Assembly (NCBI RefSeq): GCF_040939455.1
Contig: NC_134112.1
Coordinates: forward strand, 23,896,501-23,960,500
Direction of reading: 5' to 3'
Source of the DNA: Microcebus murinus
Taxonomy: Eukaryota > Chordata > Mammalia > Primates > Cheirogaleidae
DNA: 64,000 nucleotides
The position numbers and the translations under genes are program-made. Shown here one piece after another: positions 38,580 to 49,350 of the stretch. Numbering within the stretch: position 1 is the first letter of the stretch; each line of letters opens with the position of its first letter. The notes beneath the pieces were generated by a model, which was not told where the DNA came from, did no database searches, and saw only the letters and a list, made by a program, of their open reading frames with translations.

Positions 38580-39030
38580 CGTTTGTATATTGAAATACTG
38601 TGCTGGTTTCTCCATTTGCCCCACCCCACCTGGTCCACTCTCTGCCTTTCTCTGTCCTACCCTCTGTGTCTGGAGGCAGAGCTCTGTGGGCTGAGTCCCC
38701 GGGCTCACTGCCCTCAGGCTCCATTCAGACAAAGAGAGGCAGCTGTAGGAGATCCAAGGAAGAGGGGAGAGAGAGGCTGGGGTATTCATTCCCTGTTGCC
38801 TTCCTTCCTCCTTGTTTCCCTTCTCTCTTCCAAACCCAGCTCTCATGCGGCTCTGGGAACACCATTCCCTGCTCCTGCAGGCCTTGGGGTGGTAACAGCT
38901 GCCAGCTGTTCCTAGTCACAGGGCCATCCTTGGTTGGTTCCCTAACCTCTGCCCTAGCCTTCATTCAAGTCTTTTTGGTTAAACTCTTTTTGCTGTGACA
39001 TCTGCTTCCTGCCAGGACTCTGGCTGATAT
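38580..39030 (+). repeat. Old interspersed repeat remnant, related to 24125-24515
   Basis: Pyrimidine-rich body, then GCCAGCTGTTCCTAGTCACA, CATCCTTGGTTGGTTCCC, then GACATCTGCTTCCTGCCAGG and a terminal ACTCTGGCTGATATA. The end matches the copy near 24500 in layout. Family not assigned. Confidence 0.45.
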
Positions 39031-39144
39031 AAATACATATTATTTTATTAAAATTACATTTCTTTCATTTCTTTATTATATTACATTTAAGGGGTTTTTG
39101 TAATCATGTGTCCAAGGTGGGTTTTTTAATCCATAAAATTCACT

Positions 39145-39270
39145 GCAGCACTATGGGAGGCCAAGGGGAAGGATCACTTGAGCCCAGGAGTCTGAGGCTG
39201 CAGTGAGCTAGGATGATGCCACTGCACTCCAGCCTGGGTGACAGAGCAAGACTTTGTCTCGAAAAAAAAA
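39145..39270 (+). mobile_element. Free Alu monomer (FRAM-like)
   Basis: GCACTATGGGAGGCCAAGG passes directly into GATCACTTGAGCCCAGGAG, GAGGCTGCAGTGAGCTAGGA, CACTGCACTCCAGCCTGGG and GACTTTGTCTCG plus an A run. This is one monomer without a second arm, so an old free right monomer preceding dimeric Alu. Confidence 0.75.
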
Positions 39271-39810
39271 ATTAATTGCAAAATTGTAAATGGTTTATCA
39301 TAAAATACTTGTCATAAAAAAGGATTATTTAAACCTGATAGGGCTAGAGATCATGAAGACATGGTGTGGAGAAACACAACATGCTTCATGCAAAGAGCTG
39401 GGATTTCATGGTGATGGTAACGTCCAGGATAGAAAGAAATCACCCCAGTCTGGGACGGGCTGGAGTGGGTTGGAAGTGAACCAACAATGATGCAGAAAAG
39501 CAGAGAGTCAGGACAGAGACCTATTTCCCTTGCTAAGAAAAACTGGCAGCTAACGCCAGAACCACGCAGCAGCGACACCTTCATACAGCTTGCATTGCTA
39601 TAAATATGCATATGTTACATGTGTACGTACTTTCAAATACATTATCTGTTTGGGAAACCCTCTGGAGCTTATTCAAGAATTTGAGTTCAGGGATCCTGAA
39701 GAACCCATTATCTACTCTTGCAGATGAATTGCATGTAAAGCAACACATATTTACACTCAAGTTCCCAGGACCCACCAGAATGGAAAGACCAGTTAGCAAG
39801 CTCTCTAGAG

Positions 39811-40033
39811 CAGGGGTCCTCAAACTTTTTAAACAGGGGGCCAGTTCACTGTCCCTCAGACCCTTGGATGGCTCTTGGAGAGTGCGGCGCACATTCCACA
39901 CATGCGCACTGTGGGTCCGGGAGGAGTCGGCTGCTAAGCAGGACAGGCAGCGGTGGCAAAAACACCCGGCCGGCAGGATAAATGTCCTCGGTGGACTGCA
40001 TGTGGCCCAAGAGCTGTAGTTTGAGTACGCCTG
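39811..40033 (+). mobile_element. Non-autonomous hAT transposon (OposCharlie/OC1-like MITE)
   Basis: A 223-base element with ends CAGGGGTCCTCAAACT and AGTTTGAGTACGCCTG, which are inverted copies of each other with two mismatches. It is flanked by exact 8-base duplications, CTCTAGAG (39803-39810 and 40034-40041), the size and TCTAGA-centred site expected of hAT transposases. CAGGGGGCCAGTTCACTGTC and GGCCGGCAGGATAAATG inside fit the OC1 group as I remember it. It has no coding capacity and would have been moved in trans. The interior is more CpG-rich than its neighbours. Confidence 0.9.
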
Positions 40034-40157
40034 CTCTAGAGAGTGACTCCCATGTACGGATGCTCCTGTAGGACTACCATACTTCAGTGCACATACAATC
40101 TTGAGCTCCCTTGTCCCACCTCCACTGTATATGCACAGCCCAATGTGCTTGCATGTG

Positions 40158-40174
40158 CACACACACACACACAC
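40158..40174 (+). repeat. Short (CA)n microsatellite
   Basis: About 17 bases of uninterrupted CA. Confidence 0.85.
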
Positions 40175-40276
40175 CATGCAACCTCTAGGCAGATTCGGAA
40201 CTCACTGTTTTTAGGCTATAGCCCCACAAACCAGCTTCATCCCATACTAATTTTCCAGAAAAAAGCACATATATGT

Positions 40277-40278
<2 letters not shown>

Positions 40279-40309
<31 letters not shown>
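40279..40309 (+). repeat. (CA)n microsatellite
   Basis: About 31 bases of uninterrupted AC/CA, 105 bases from the previous CA tract. Confidence 0.92.
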
Positions 40310-40310
<1 letters not shown>

Positions 40311-40889
40311 TTTGGCAAAAGGACAGAAGGGCATTCCAGAAAAGCGGCTAGAATCCAGACTCATTGTAAAAGAACGGAATAGCCTGAGCCTTACTTATTT
40401 ATGCCCAAACCACAGACTTACAGAAAGGCTAACACAGCTGGTGTAACTTTAGGTCTCAGGCATGTTAGATGGCAGCCACAATACAGAATATCTACTTTCC
40501 AATAAGGTTACTGTAATGAATGCACAGACTAAGGGGTTCCTCCAGGAGGGGATTACTGAGCAGGGACCCTCCCTCCCAATCATAATTGTACTTTTGCTTC
40601 CCTTTGTGCACCCACAGTCCCTCCCCCCACCCCACTCCATACACACAGGCCACAGACCCCTGTCAAGTTTTCCAGACCTCAGCCAGTGCTAGGGTATATG
40701 TGAAGCACATCAGAAAAATCAATGACGATTTTTGGCCAAATCACCTTGACTAGAGGCACAAAGAGCTGGGTTCTCCTTTACAGACCTGGGATTCCTTCTA
40801 GACCTGCAAATGGTGTATACTCATCACATAGCAGGGGTTCCTCTGCCCAAGGCTTTTTCTGTTGGTTTTTTTTTTAATTAAAAAAAAAA

Positions 40890-41169
40890 ATTTTTTTGAG
40901 ATAGAGTCTTTTCCTGTTTCCCTGGATAGAGTTCAGTGGTGTCAGCATAGTTCACTGCAACTTCAAACTTCTGGGCTCGATCCTCCTGTCTCAGTCTCCT
41001 GAGTAGCTGGGATGATAGGCATGCACCATGCTGTCTGGCTAATTTTTCTATTAATATTTTATGTAGAGACAGGGTCTCACTCTTGCTCAGGCTGATATGG
41101 AACTCCTGGCCTCAAGTGATCCTCCCACCTAAGAGCTGGTATTACAGGCATAAGCTATGATGCCTGGCC
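40890..41169 (-). mobile_element. Alu, diverged
   Basis: Poly-T, GAGATAGAGTCTTTTCC, GGTGTCAGCATAGTTCAC, GAGTAGCTGGGATGATAGG and GCATAAGCTATGATGCCTGG. It lacks some segments (for example a shortened GGGCTCGATCCTCC) and has many CpG losses, so it is older than the other lemur-type copies. An A/T homopolymer block (40868-40897) precedes it. Confidence 0.9.
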
Positions 41170-42770
41170 TTCCCCCAGGTTTATAAGGCCATAAGGATAT
41201 GCATCTACTTCATCATCCAGGACTCCAAACACCACATCACACTAGAAAGAAAATTACTATTTGAAAAAGACATTAATTGCAGAGAGTATACATTATAACC
41301 CATTTTCTACAGTTTGCCAAGACTTGAGACACATCTAAAGAGCCAGTGTTTCTTTCTTGCCACCCTGTTTCCCTTCTCCCATCCAAGATCCACAAACAGA
41401 GAGAAGGGCTGCAAAGCTGTGACAAGGTAGAGGCTAGAGCCAAGAGGGTTCAGCTCCCATGGCAATCCATTGTCTGGGGAAATTAGGGTGTAACATCAAC
41501 CGTTTGAGTTGCTGCGACAACTCCTTTCTAAATCTATGTTGGGCATTTCCTAATTGCATAGTATCCTCAGCATGAGAAATTGCAAGCTTGGTGAATTATC
41601 TATTTCAATATTTCACATAACATACAAGTCAAGTATCAGAATGGCAGTTTAGAACAGCAAGTATCACTTTCGAACTGGGATAATTTTTGAGATTTTCTAG
41701 CCTCTTCCTTCACTAGCTGTTTCTCATGATGTATTATGTAAAAGCCTTCAGATACCCACTAATTGATTTAAAACCCAGCTAGGCATGTTATAAATACCCT
41801 TGGGCTTTTTATTATCTTGGTCCAACAGAAAGCATCAGAATCATTATCATCAATCGCAACAGGATCCATCAAACAAACAGCATCTATTATACTGACATTC
41901 TCCTTTGTGAAGAAAAAACCAAAAATAAATAAATAAAGACAATTAAAACTCATCAGCAATATCAATTGATTCTTCAAAATAACAGCTTCTCTTAATATTG
42001 CAGAGAACATATGATTTTATTCCAGTGGTCCAAAGGAAGTCCAAAGATTCAATCTCTCCATTAATTGAGCTCACCTCCCAGACTAGATCTTCACATTCTG
42101 ACGATTCCTAAGGCTACAAAAACTCAGTGGTATTTGACTCTATTTCACTGTGAAGTGAAGAATGGCAGGGAGATAGGAGAAAGAGGTAAGTTTGACAGTG
42201 ACCTTTTTAGGAGAAATTGACAGAGTCATTAACCTTGGTCAAACGATTTTAAGCAACCAGTGAAGTTTCTAAAAAGGTAATCAATTTGCCTTTGATATTA
42301 AGAGTATTCTTCTTTGAGAGGCCCTCAAGTTATGACATTAGGTCCTCCAGAGAAAGATCCTAAAAGAGAAAGGTTTGGCCAAGCAGCAAACAAAAGTTGC
42401 ATAGTCACAATATATAAAAGCAATGTATTGGTTTTCAACTGTGGGAGTCAACCAAAAGCACAGAAGGCATAGCTGTGGTTGCAAGACAAGATGTAAAGCT
42501 AAGTCACCTGGAAGTCTGTGAAGGAAACTATGGAGCTTACGAAAGGTGGAAGGTGAAAGGGACTAGGGTCAGGAAAGGATTCTGAGAGGGCTCGGAGCTC
42601 TAGTTTAAGCAACGCAATTGAAAGCTGATGGGACTCCAAGGAAAGGCTTAAGTGTGGAACCAATAGAAAAAGACAAAGCAGTAATGGAACATAACAGAAG
42701 GCAGGGTGGAGGAGAAACAAGGCAACTAAGCCCAATCCCCATCTTTCAAAGCAGAGGCTTAAGAGATGTT
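41170..42770. other. Anonymous sequence, no gene seen
   Basis: No named repeat recognised with confidence; 42500-42700 may hold a diverged L2 antisense fragment. Confidence 0.4.
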
Positions 42771-42774
42771 ATAA

Positions 42775-43107
42775 GGGCCCTGCGTGGTGGCTCATGCCTG
42801 TAATCCTAGCACTCTGGGAGGCGGAGGTGAGAGAATGGCTCGAGGTCAGGAGTTCGAGACCAGCTCTGAGCAAAAGCCAGACCCTGTCTCTACTAAAAAT
42901 ATAAAGACATTAGCAAGACAACTAAAATTATATAGAAAAAATTAACTGGGCTTGGTGGCACATGCCTATAGTCCCAGCTGCTCGGGAGGCTGAGCTGGTA
43001 GAATCATTTGAGCCCAGGAGTTTGAGGTTGCTGTGAGCGAGGCTGATGCCACAGCACTCTAACCTGGGCAACAGAGTGAGACTCTGTCTCAAAAAAAAAA
43101 AAAGGAG
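42775..43107 (+). mobile_element. Alu, lemur-type
   Basis: GGCCCTGCGTGGTGGCTCAT at the left, ATGGCTCGAGGTCAGGAGTT, a middle A-rich linker, TGAGGTTGCTGTGAGCGAGG and an A12 tail. Flanked by the 13-base duplication AGAGATGTTATAA (42762-42774 and 43108-43120). Confidence 0.97.
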
Positions 43108-43499
43108 AGAGATGTTATAAAAAGGTAATAAATTAATAAAGAAACAGACATAATCATATTATTTAGAGTTTAGCAGTAACTTCCAGAAAAGGCAAAAACA
43201 GCAGTTGAGAAGAGATCACCTCTGGTGCGTGGTCAGGGGAAATGATGATTTTTCAATTGAGTTCTTCTGTGGATGATTTACTTTGCTTCCATAGGCACAT
43301 TTTACAAGAAAGAGGAGAAGGGGAGGAGCAGAAGCAACGTGGCCTAAATGAAGAGCAGGCAAATGCCATCTGAAAGAGGCAGGAGGGGTTGGTAATGTTG
43401 AGGAACTGATTAAGAAGCCAGATTTTCATTTCCACCTCAGTCGAGGCTGGTGTGTGAACAGAGAATAACAGAAAGTCTCGAAGAAGTCACAAGGCCTGC
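43108..43499. other. Anonymous sequence, no gene seen
   Basis: Purine-rich in part (AAGAAAGAGGAGAAGGGGAG near 43310). No named repeat. Confidence 0.45.
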
Positions 43500-43640
43500 A
43501 TCGCCACCTTGGCTCTGCTCCCAGCCGTGTGACCGGGGAGCAAGTCACTTAACCCCTCTGGGCCTCAGTTTCCACTTTTGTAAAATGAAAGTTTAGACTA
43601 AGTCATCTCTAACACCACCTGGTCCCAGGGCCAATGTTCC
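43500..43640 (+). mobile_element. MIR
   Basis: CCGTGTGACCGGGGAGCAAG, TCACTTAACCCCTCTGGGCC, TCAGTTTCCACTTTTGTAAA: MIR core and centre. Confidence 0.8.
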
Positions 43641-44798
43641 TGGGTTTACACTCAAATCCCGAAAACCTCACTGGCTCATCAATTCCCCTTCCTGTGATTC
43701 AATCAGCTCCTGCAGACACTAAAAGATTCAGAGCTCATATGTTCTGGAAGTCATAGTTGGTGACCAGCCAAGCCACCTAAAGAATTGAGGAGATTAAAGA
43801 CTTGCTTCAATATCTGAAAACTACTCCAGAGAACACACGAAGAAAGTGATAAAATCCAACAGCCAAACCCACCAGCTCCGTATCACTAACGCTAAAGGTT
43901 CTGGGGCCCAGAAGAAAACTGTGGAGCTCAGAGAACCAAGAGCCTAGGTATCTTGTCACATCCCAAACAAAATCTGAGCATCCAATACTAGATTAAACAG
44001 ATCTAGGAAAAGTTCGAAGCAATAAAAAAAAAATAAAACCACACATACACCCCCAAAAAAGTGCTCCTGATAGCTAAAGTGGTTTCTTTCTGTTTCTTGT
44101 CCCTTTCTTTAGTAGATTTTAATCTTTATAAATATCTGCTCCAAACCAAAGGAGGAAGCCAGTGGGAAGAAGGGAAAGCCGGAGGTTCACCTGAGATTGG
44201 CTGTCAATGTGGGACAGTTGTATAATCTGAAGCCACGTTTTGGGGATGCCAGGTAGAACAAAAGACACTTGAGTCATCAGGCTTTTTAACTTGCTCTCCC
44301 AGCTGTCCCTACCACCCCTCCACCACACACAAACCCACACCACCCACTCTCCTCCCCTAGCAGGAACAAGTGCGGGTCCACGTCCAGGCGACATGCTGAG
44401 CGAACGTGCCTGGGCCCTGCCTTCTCTCCGCCCAAGAGATCACTGGTTAAGGATCACTGAGGTTGGGCTCGATTGAAGTGAATGGCTACATTAAGGCACT
44501 AATGCCCTAAGACACTGAATGAGTTGGTCCAAATTTCTCCCCTTCGTAGGTTTGCAGCATCCAAAAGAACAAACGTCTTTAAAGTTTAAACCTCCAAAGT
44601 TACACATTCTCTGGAAAAGCTTATCTTCATTTTGGGGCATCAACTGCAGTGGAACACACCTCCATAACCTGTGGGATGTGAATTGGAAGACTTTTCAAAG
44701 AAGGATTATGAAAAATAGAACTGTCATTTGTTGGGCATTTACTGTTTACCGTATTTCAAAAAACAGGTGTGCACCAGGCATTGGCTCATGTAAGTACA
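43641..44798. other. Anonymous sequence, no gene seen
   Basis: No named repeat or exon candidate recognised. Confidence 0.45.
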
Positions 44799-44799
44799 G

Positions 44800-44995
44800 T
44801 AGTAACAATTGCTAACACTCATGGAGTGCCTTCCAAGCCCTGTGCTACATACATTATCTTATTTAGTTCTCAGAAGAACTCTAGAAGGTGGGGGGTGGTG
44901 TCATGATCTCTACCTTCCAGATGAGAGGTTAGGTGAGTCACCCACCCAAGGTCACAGAGCAAGGACTAAAGTCAAGAGCCAAGCCCAGCCAAGAA
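44800..44995 (-). mobile_element. MIR
   Basis: GCTAACACTCATGGAGTGCC, GTGCTACATACATTATCTTA, TTTAGTTCTCAGAAGAACTC, then CACCCAAGGTCACAGAGCAA: a nearly complete reverse MIR. Confidence 0.8.
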
Positions 44996-45083
44996 GGTCC
45001 CAGTATCTGGCCCCAGTGGGAGTAAGAAATGGTCTTGCCTTAGAGGTGCTCCTGGTCCAGTAGAGGAGCTACTTCAACACATG

Positions 45084-45260
45084 CTATCTGGCACACAGTA
45101 GATTCTCAATAAATGACTTTATCTAACTCCAACAGCACCCTTACGAAGTGGGTAAGACAACTGCTATTTTTGGATAAAGGAGCAAGCTCACGGATGTCAC
45201 CCAACTATTAAAAGGCAGAGCCAGGACAGAAACCCAAACTGTCTAGTTCTTTCGTGCTCT
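45084..45260 (-). mobile_element. MIR fragment next to an L2/MIR tail
   Basis: CAGCACCCTTACGAAGTGGG, then GTCACCCAACTATTAAAAGG and CAGAGCCAGGACAGAAACCC give a reverse MIR at about 45130-45260. Just left of it, GGCACACAGTAGATTCTCAA is a plus-strand L2-type tail. Confidence 0.6.
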
Positions 45261-47262
45261 CTGCTCTCAGAGAGAAGGGTGATGAAGACTTCACACCCGA
45301 GCAGATGAGGAACATTTGGTTCATATTTTCACTGGTGTCATATTTTGGGAGCTGCCAGCAGCCACATCACCCTGCCAAGTTAGTTCCAAATGCTCCAGCT
45401 TGTGTACAGCTTCCGGGAGCTGGGGGGGAGGGGAAACCCAAAACAAACAGACCAACCAAAAACAACAACAAGGAAACTGTGGGCAGAACCATCAAAAGGA
45501 ACAGAGTGGGAGGGAAAGACAGTCTGCCCTGAAGATTCTTCTGGAGCCACATGTGTTTGTGGGTTCCTTGTATAGTTGACTGGGGGAAAGGTCCCCTGGC
45601 CGCTCCAGGGCCATCCTCCAGGGAAAAGGGACAGACCAGGTAATTATGAAAGTAACACTTCACACGTTGTTTCTTGGGCTTTTGTTCAGTTTGATTTGTT
45701 GAGGCTGTTTTGCCGGGAACAGGCCTTGGCTACCCCTAGCAAAGCCATGGTCATTCCTCAACTCTCTCAGGTATACTGGGAGAACACTGGCTCCTGGGCC
45801 CACTTTAACTCTTAAATAAAACCCTGATCCTAGGATTCTTATTATCTTCCTCTCCTTGATGCTGCTGTTAAGGCCCACAAAGTAATTTCTTATTTCTGCA
45901 GCCTGGTCTAGCCCCAAATAGGCCAGGCCTATCTGAAGAGAAAATCCATTTGCAAGGTGAATGGCTCTCAAATCACCTAGAATCTTCTGCTTTGGAGGAG
46001 GCTGGCTGTATCAAAAACAGCGTATTACAAACTTTATTTCTTGTTTAATGTTTAAGATTAGGAAGCAGCCCTTGACCGGTACGGCCCCACCAGGAGGAGT
46101 CACATTCCCACTCTGCTGTGGTTTGGGGTGACAGAGTTCTCCCTACAATTCTTTCCTTCAAATTCTTCACTAATTAGATTTTCTCTGGCTTCGGGAGGGG
46201 TTGAAATGAGCTCAGAAAACAAGGCCAATAGCTTCAGGTGCTGAGGGGGCAGGCCAGGAGGAGAGAAGTTCTCACCACGCTACGCTAATCCATGATTAAT
46301 GGCAGAGCTAAACAAACAACAAGCTGTGCATCTTTCCTTCATTTCTTTAAGGTACAGCTTCTCCTCTGAGAGGGGCCAGGGGAAGGATCTTTCCTCTGCA
46401 GTGACTTGTTTGAAAGGGGCCATGTTTGCCCGGCTCAGTTTCACTCTGTTTCCTCACCAGAGTCCAAAGCCAGCTGTTCTAGCCACCAACCCTCTTCATT
46501 ATTCCATGGCTGCCTTTATTATTTTCCCAGGAAAATTGGCAAACTAGCTCCCTCAGGTGGGCCTTTGTTGAGAGAGGCGAGAATGTGTGGCCCGGGAGTT
46601 CCTCTCTGTGGAGTGCAAGAGACCTCTTTGTTTGGAAAAGACGGTCCTAGTCTTATTACTGCCAAGACCTTCTTCTTCTCCCCAGATTCCAACTTCATAA
46701 TCATTCACTATTTTATGATATATTGACTCAGGGGACTCCCACAGATAGCATAGTCACTACCAAAATCTTCACAAAATCATTTAATGGTTTGTACCATCAT
46801 CCAAACATGAAATAGCACTGATTAAATTCACACAGGGGTAACTAGGGAAAAAAAGAATCTTCTGGATTTTGTACAGACACCAGATTATGGTTACACCACG
46901 TTACAACACCAAATTCATGTTTAATCAAACTTTCAAATCACCTAGCACCATTGTCTTCCCTGTGCTGCTAAATACGACCTCAAAACACCATTCTGCCTTC
47001 CATCAGAACCTGCCAATTCCTCTCTCACACCTCCGGCAAATGCCCGGTGGCACTGGGACATCTGGGCTTGGTCAGGCTGCAGAGGGAGAACTTAATGGCG
47101 GGAGAAGCATTTGTTGCAAAGGGTCATGAGTATCTTAAGTGAATTACTATTTCATATAGTTAGCCATTAGGTGGGAGGCAAGATGAGACAGCAGCTGAGG
47201 AGGTGAGGTAGTAAATGGATAAGGGGACAAGTTAGTGTCTTAGGTCCCATCTTGACTCCCTT
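45261..47262. other. Anonymous, repeat-poor sequence
   Basis: Two kilobases with no named interspersed repeat. Open frames up to 106 codons on both strands show no recognisable protein. A homeobox-type AT block (CACTAATTAGATTTTC near 46170, CCATGATTAATGGC near 46291) occurs here. Confidence 0.4.
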
Positions 47263-47264
47263 CT

Positions 47265-47400
47265 CCTCCGCTTTTTAGCTGTGTGACCTTAATGCATACA
47301 ATGCTCAAGAAATATTTCTGGGATGAACGAGGGACTTTACCCTTCTCTAAGCCCAGTTTCCCTGTCCGTAAAATGGAGATAATAAGTGTTGGGAGACAAT
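47265..47400 (+). mobile_element. MIR fragment
   Basis: TTTTTAGCTGTGTGACCTTA, then after an odd insertion CTTCTCTAAGCCCAGTTTCC and CGTAAAATGGAGATAATAAG. Confidence 0.6.
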
Positions 47401-47483
47401 CCTCCATAATGGATCCTTCACCGTTGTGAATGTCTTAGAAGCAGAGGCACCAACAGCCTTCGTTCTGGAATCTTTTTTCAAGG

Positions 47484-47850
47484 ATGTCTGTATGGCAAAC
47501 AGTCTTAGAACACAGACTTGGCGCGACCCTCCGGAGCAGAGGGCAGGTTTGCTTGCCGTCCGGTGTCATAAAGACAACGACTCCCTCTGGAGCTAAGGGC
47601 AGGCAAGGTTGCTTACCACATGAAAAGAGAGTGGGATTTCTAAGCTCGAGGTTCCTCAGCCATAATGCAAACCCACTGCATGCTCAGCATCCACCTGGGC
47701 CACTCTGCATCACCCTCATAGGACCTGGGGACAAGGGGAAGTGATGTGAACATGAATAAAGCTGATGCAGCTTGCTAGCCGTGAGTAATAAAGACCTCTG
47801 CCTCTGACCCAGGAGTCTCGTATCTTCTGCCAGCATCCGCGAAACCAGCA
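47484..47850 (+). mobile_element. Putative ERV-type solo LTR
   Basis: Starts TGTCTGTATGG and ends GAAACCAGCA, so it has TG and CA termini. Two AATAAA signals lie 32 bases apart at 47755-47760 and 47787-47792, followed by CTCTGCCTCTGACCC and AGGAGTCTCGTATC, a layout like an R-U5 boundary. A CATAAAGA box near 47567 could be TATA-like. An internal word (GGGCAGG...TTGCTT) is repeated near 47540 and 47598. No target duplication and no internal retroviral sequence was found. The alternative is unique sequence. Confidence 0.45.
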
Positions 47851-47904
47851 GGCTAATGAGTGTGCAAGTAGGGTAAAATCTCAGCCCTTCCTAGTTCTTC
47901 ACAG

Positions 47905-47955
47905 TAACAGTCTCTACCTTATAGAGTTCTTGTGAGGATTAAACGAGATAAAGCA
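47905..47955 (+). mobile_element. Short MIR fragment
   Basis: CTCTACCTTATAGAGTTCTT and GTGAGGATTAAACGAGATAA match the MIR 3' half. Confidence 0.5.
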
Positions 47956-48249
47956 TATAGAGACCTCTATATGAGTCCAAAGGAGGTCTTCCCTCAATTA
48001 AAATTAACTTCTATTACTCTCTATATAATGAATGATCTTTCAATATGTATATATTTGAATGAATATTTTTATAGATACATTCACTCTAATTACTCAATGA
48101 GCGACTGTAATAGAAACTGTGACTAAATGATTTTAATGACATAGAGAGACTCAATTATGAATGATACTGACTCAAGATAAACTCTAATATTGAGTCACAA
48201 CAGTAGAGTGATTAATAGAATTTTGACCTTATACTATACAACTTAGTGT
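47956..48249. other. Anonymous AT-rich sequence
   Basis: Nothing recognised. Confidence 0.5.
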
Positions 48250-48912
48250 GTAAAATCCATAAACGAAAATGCAAATCAAAACCACAAATAGATATCATCT
48301 CACCCCAGTTAGAATGGCTATCATCAAAAAGACAAAAAAATAACAAGTGCTGGCTAGGATATGGAGAAAAGGGAACTCTTCTACACTGTCCGTGGGAGTG
48401 TAAATTACATTATGGAAAATAGTATGGAGGTTTCTCAAAAAACTAAAAATAGAACTACCATACGATCCAGCAATCCCACTACTGGGTATTTAACCAAAGG
48501 AAAGGAAATCAGGGTAATAAAGGAATACCACCAGTACCCCCATGTTTATTGCAGCACTATTCATAATAGCCAAGATGTGGAATCAACCTGTGTTGATATT
48601 AGCAACTGAAAAGGGTGGGGGAAGAGAGGATGGGGAAAGAGGGGTTAGCAGATACAAAATTATGGCTAGATAGGAGGAATGAGTTCTGGTGTTCTGCAGC
48701 ACTGTAGGGTGAATATGGTTAGCTACAATTTATTGTATATTTTCAGAAAGCTAGAAGAGAGAATTTTGAATGTTCACAACACAAAGGAATGATAAGTGTT
48801 TGAGGTGATGGATACGCTAATTGCCCTGATTGGATCATTATACTTTGTATATCACATTGTATCTTATAAGTATGTACAATTATTACATGTCAACTGAACA
48901 TTTAAAAGGGAA
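48250..48912 (+). mobile_element. L1 (L1MA/L1P-like) 3' part with internal deletion
   Basis: ORF2 C-terminal region (ATGCAAATCAAAACCACAAA, GTATGGAGGTTTCTCAAAAA, GCAATCCCACTACTGGGTAT, AGCCAAGATGTGGAATCAAC) jumps near 48590 straight into 3' UTR (GGAATGAGTTCTGGTGTTC, GTATGTACAATTATTACATG). The rest of ORF2 is missing. Its 3' UTR belongs to a later L1 group than the copy at 26680-29806. The surviving 82-codon frame is a remnant. Confidence 0.9.
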
Positions 48913-48949
48913 AAAATTAAAGGTTCAAAAGTTTAAAAACCATGAAGGG

Positions 48950-49140
48950 TTTGATTTATATTCCAGCTCTTCCAGCCATAAACTATGAGACCTTGAGCAA
49001 ATTACACACAGTTTTATCTTCTGAAATGTGGAAATTAAAAATATCTACCCATCACCTGGTACTGTAGGCATTAAACAAGACAGTAACTTGTAAAATGTCT
49101 AATATAGTGTCTGGCACATACCAAACCTTCACTAAAAGCT
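48950..49140 (+). mobile_element. MIR
   Basis: ATATTCCAGCTCTTCCAGCC, CTATGAGACCTTGAGCAAAT, then GTGTCTGGCACATACCAAAC. Confidence 0.7.
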
Positions 49141-49194
49141 GAGTATTTATTATTTTATTCAAAGAACAAGAGCACCAAGAAAAGAGATGTGATG

Positions 49195-49350
49195 TTTTTA
49201 GTATTTTCCAAAGTACTTTTACTTTAGCTCTTTTAATCCTCCCAATAATTCTTGGAGGTAGGCAGAATAAATATTAGCCCAGCTTCACAGATGGGAAACT
49301 GAAGCTAAAGGAGGTTAAGTGGCTTTCCCAAGATCAAAGATCTCGCAAAT
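49195..49350 (-). mobile_element. MIR
   Basis: TCTTTTAATCCTCCCAATAA, TTCACAGATGGGAAACTGAA, GGAGGTTAAGTGGCTTTCCC: reverse MIR, next to the forward MIR just before it. Confidence 0.75.

Noticed and set aside
39581..40177. 198-codon minus-strand frame
   Set aside because: It reads straight through the non-autonomous hAT element and its target duplications, so it is assembled from unrelated parts.
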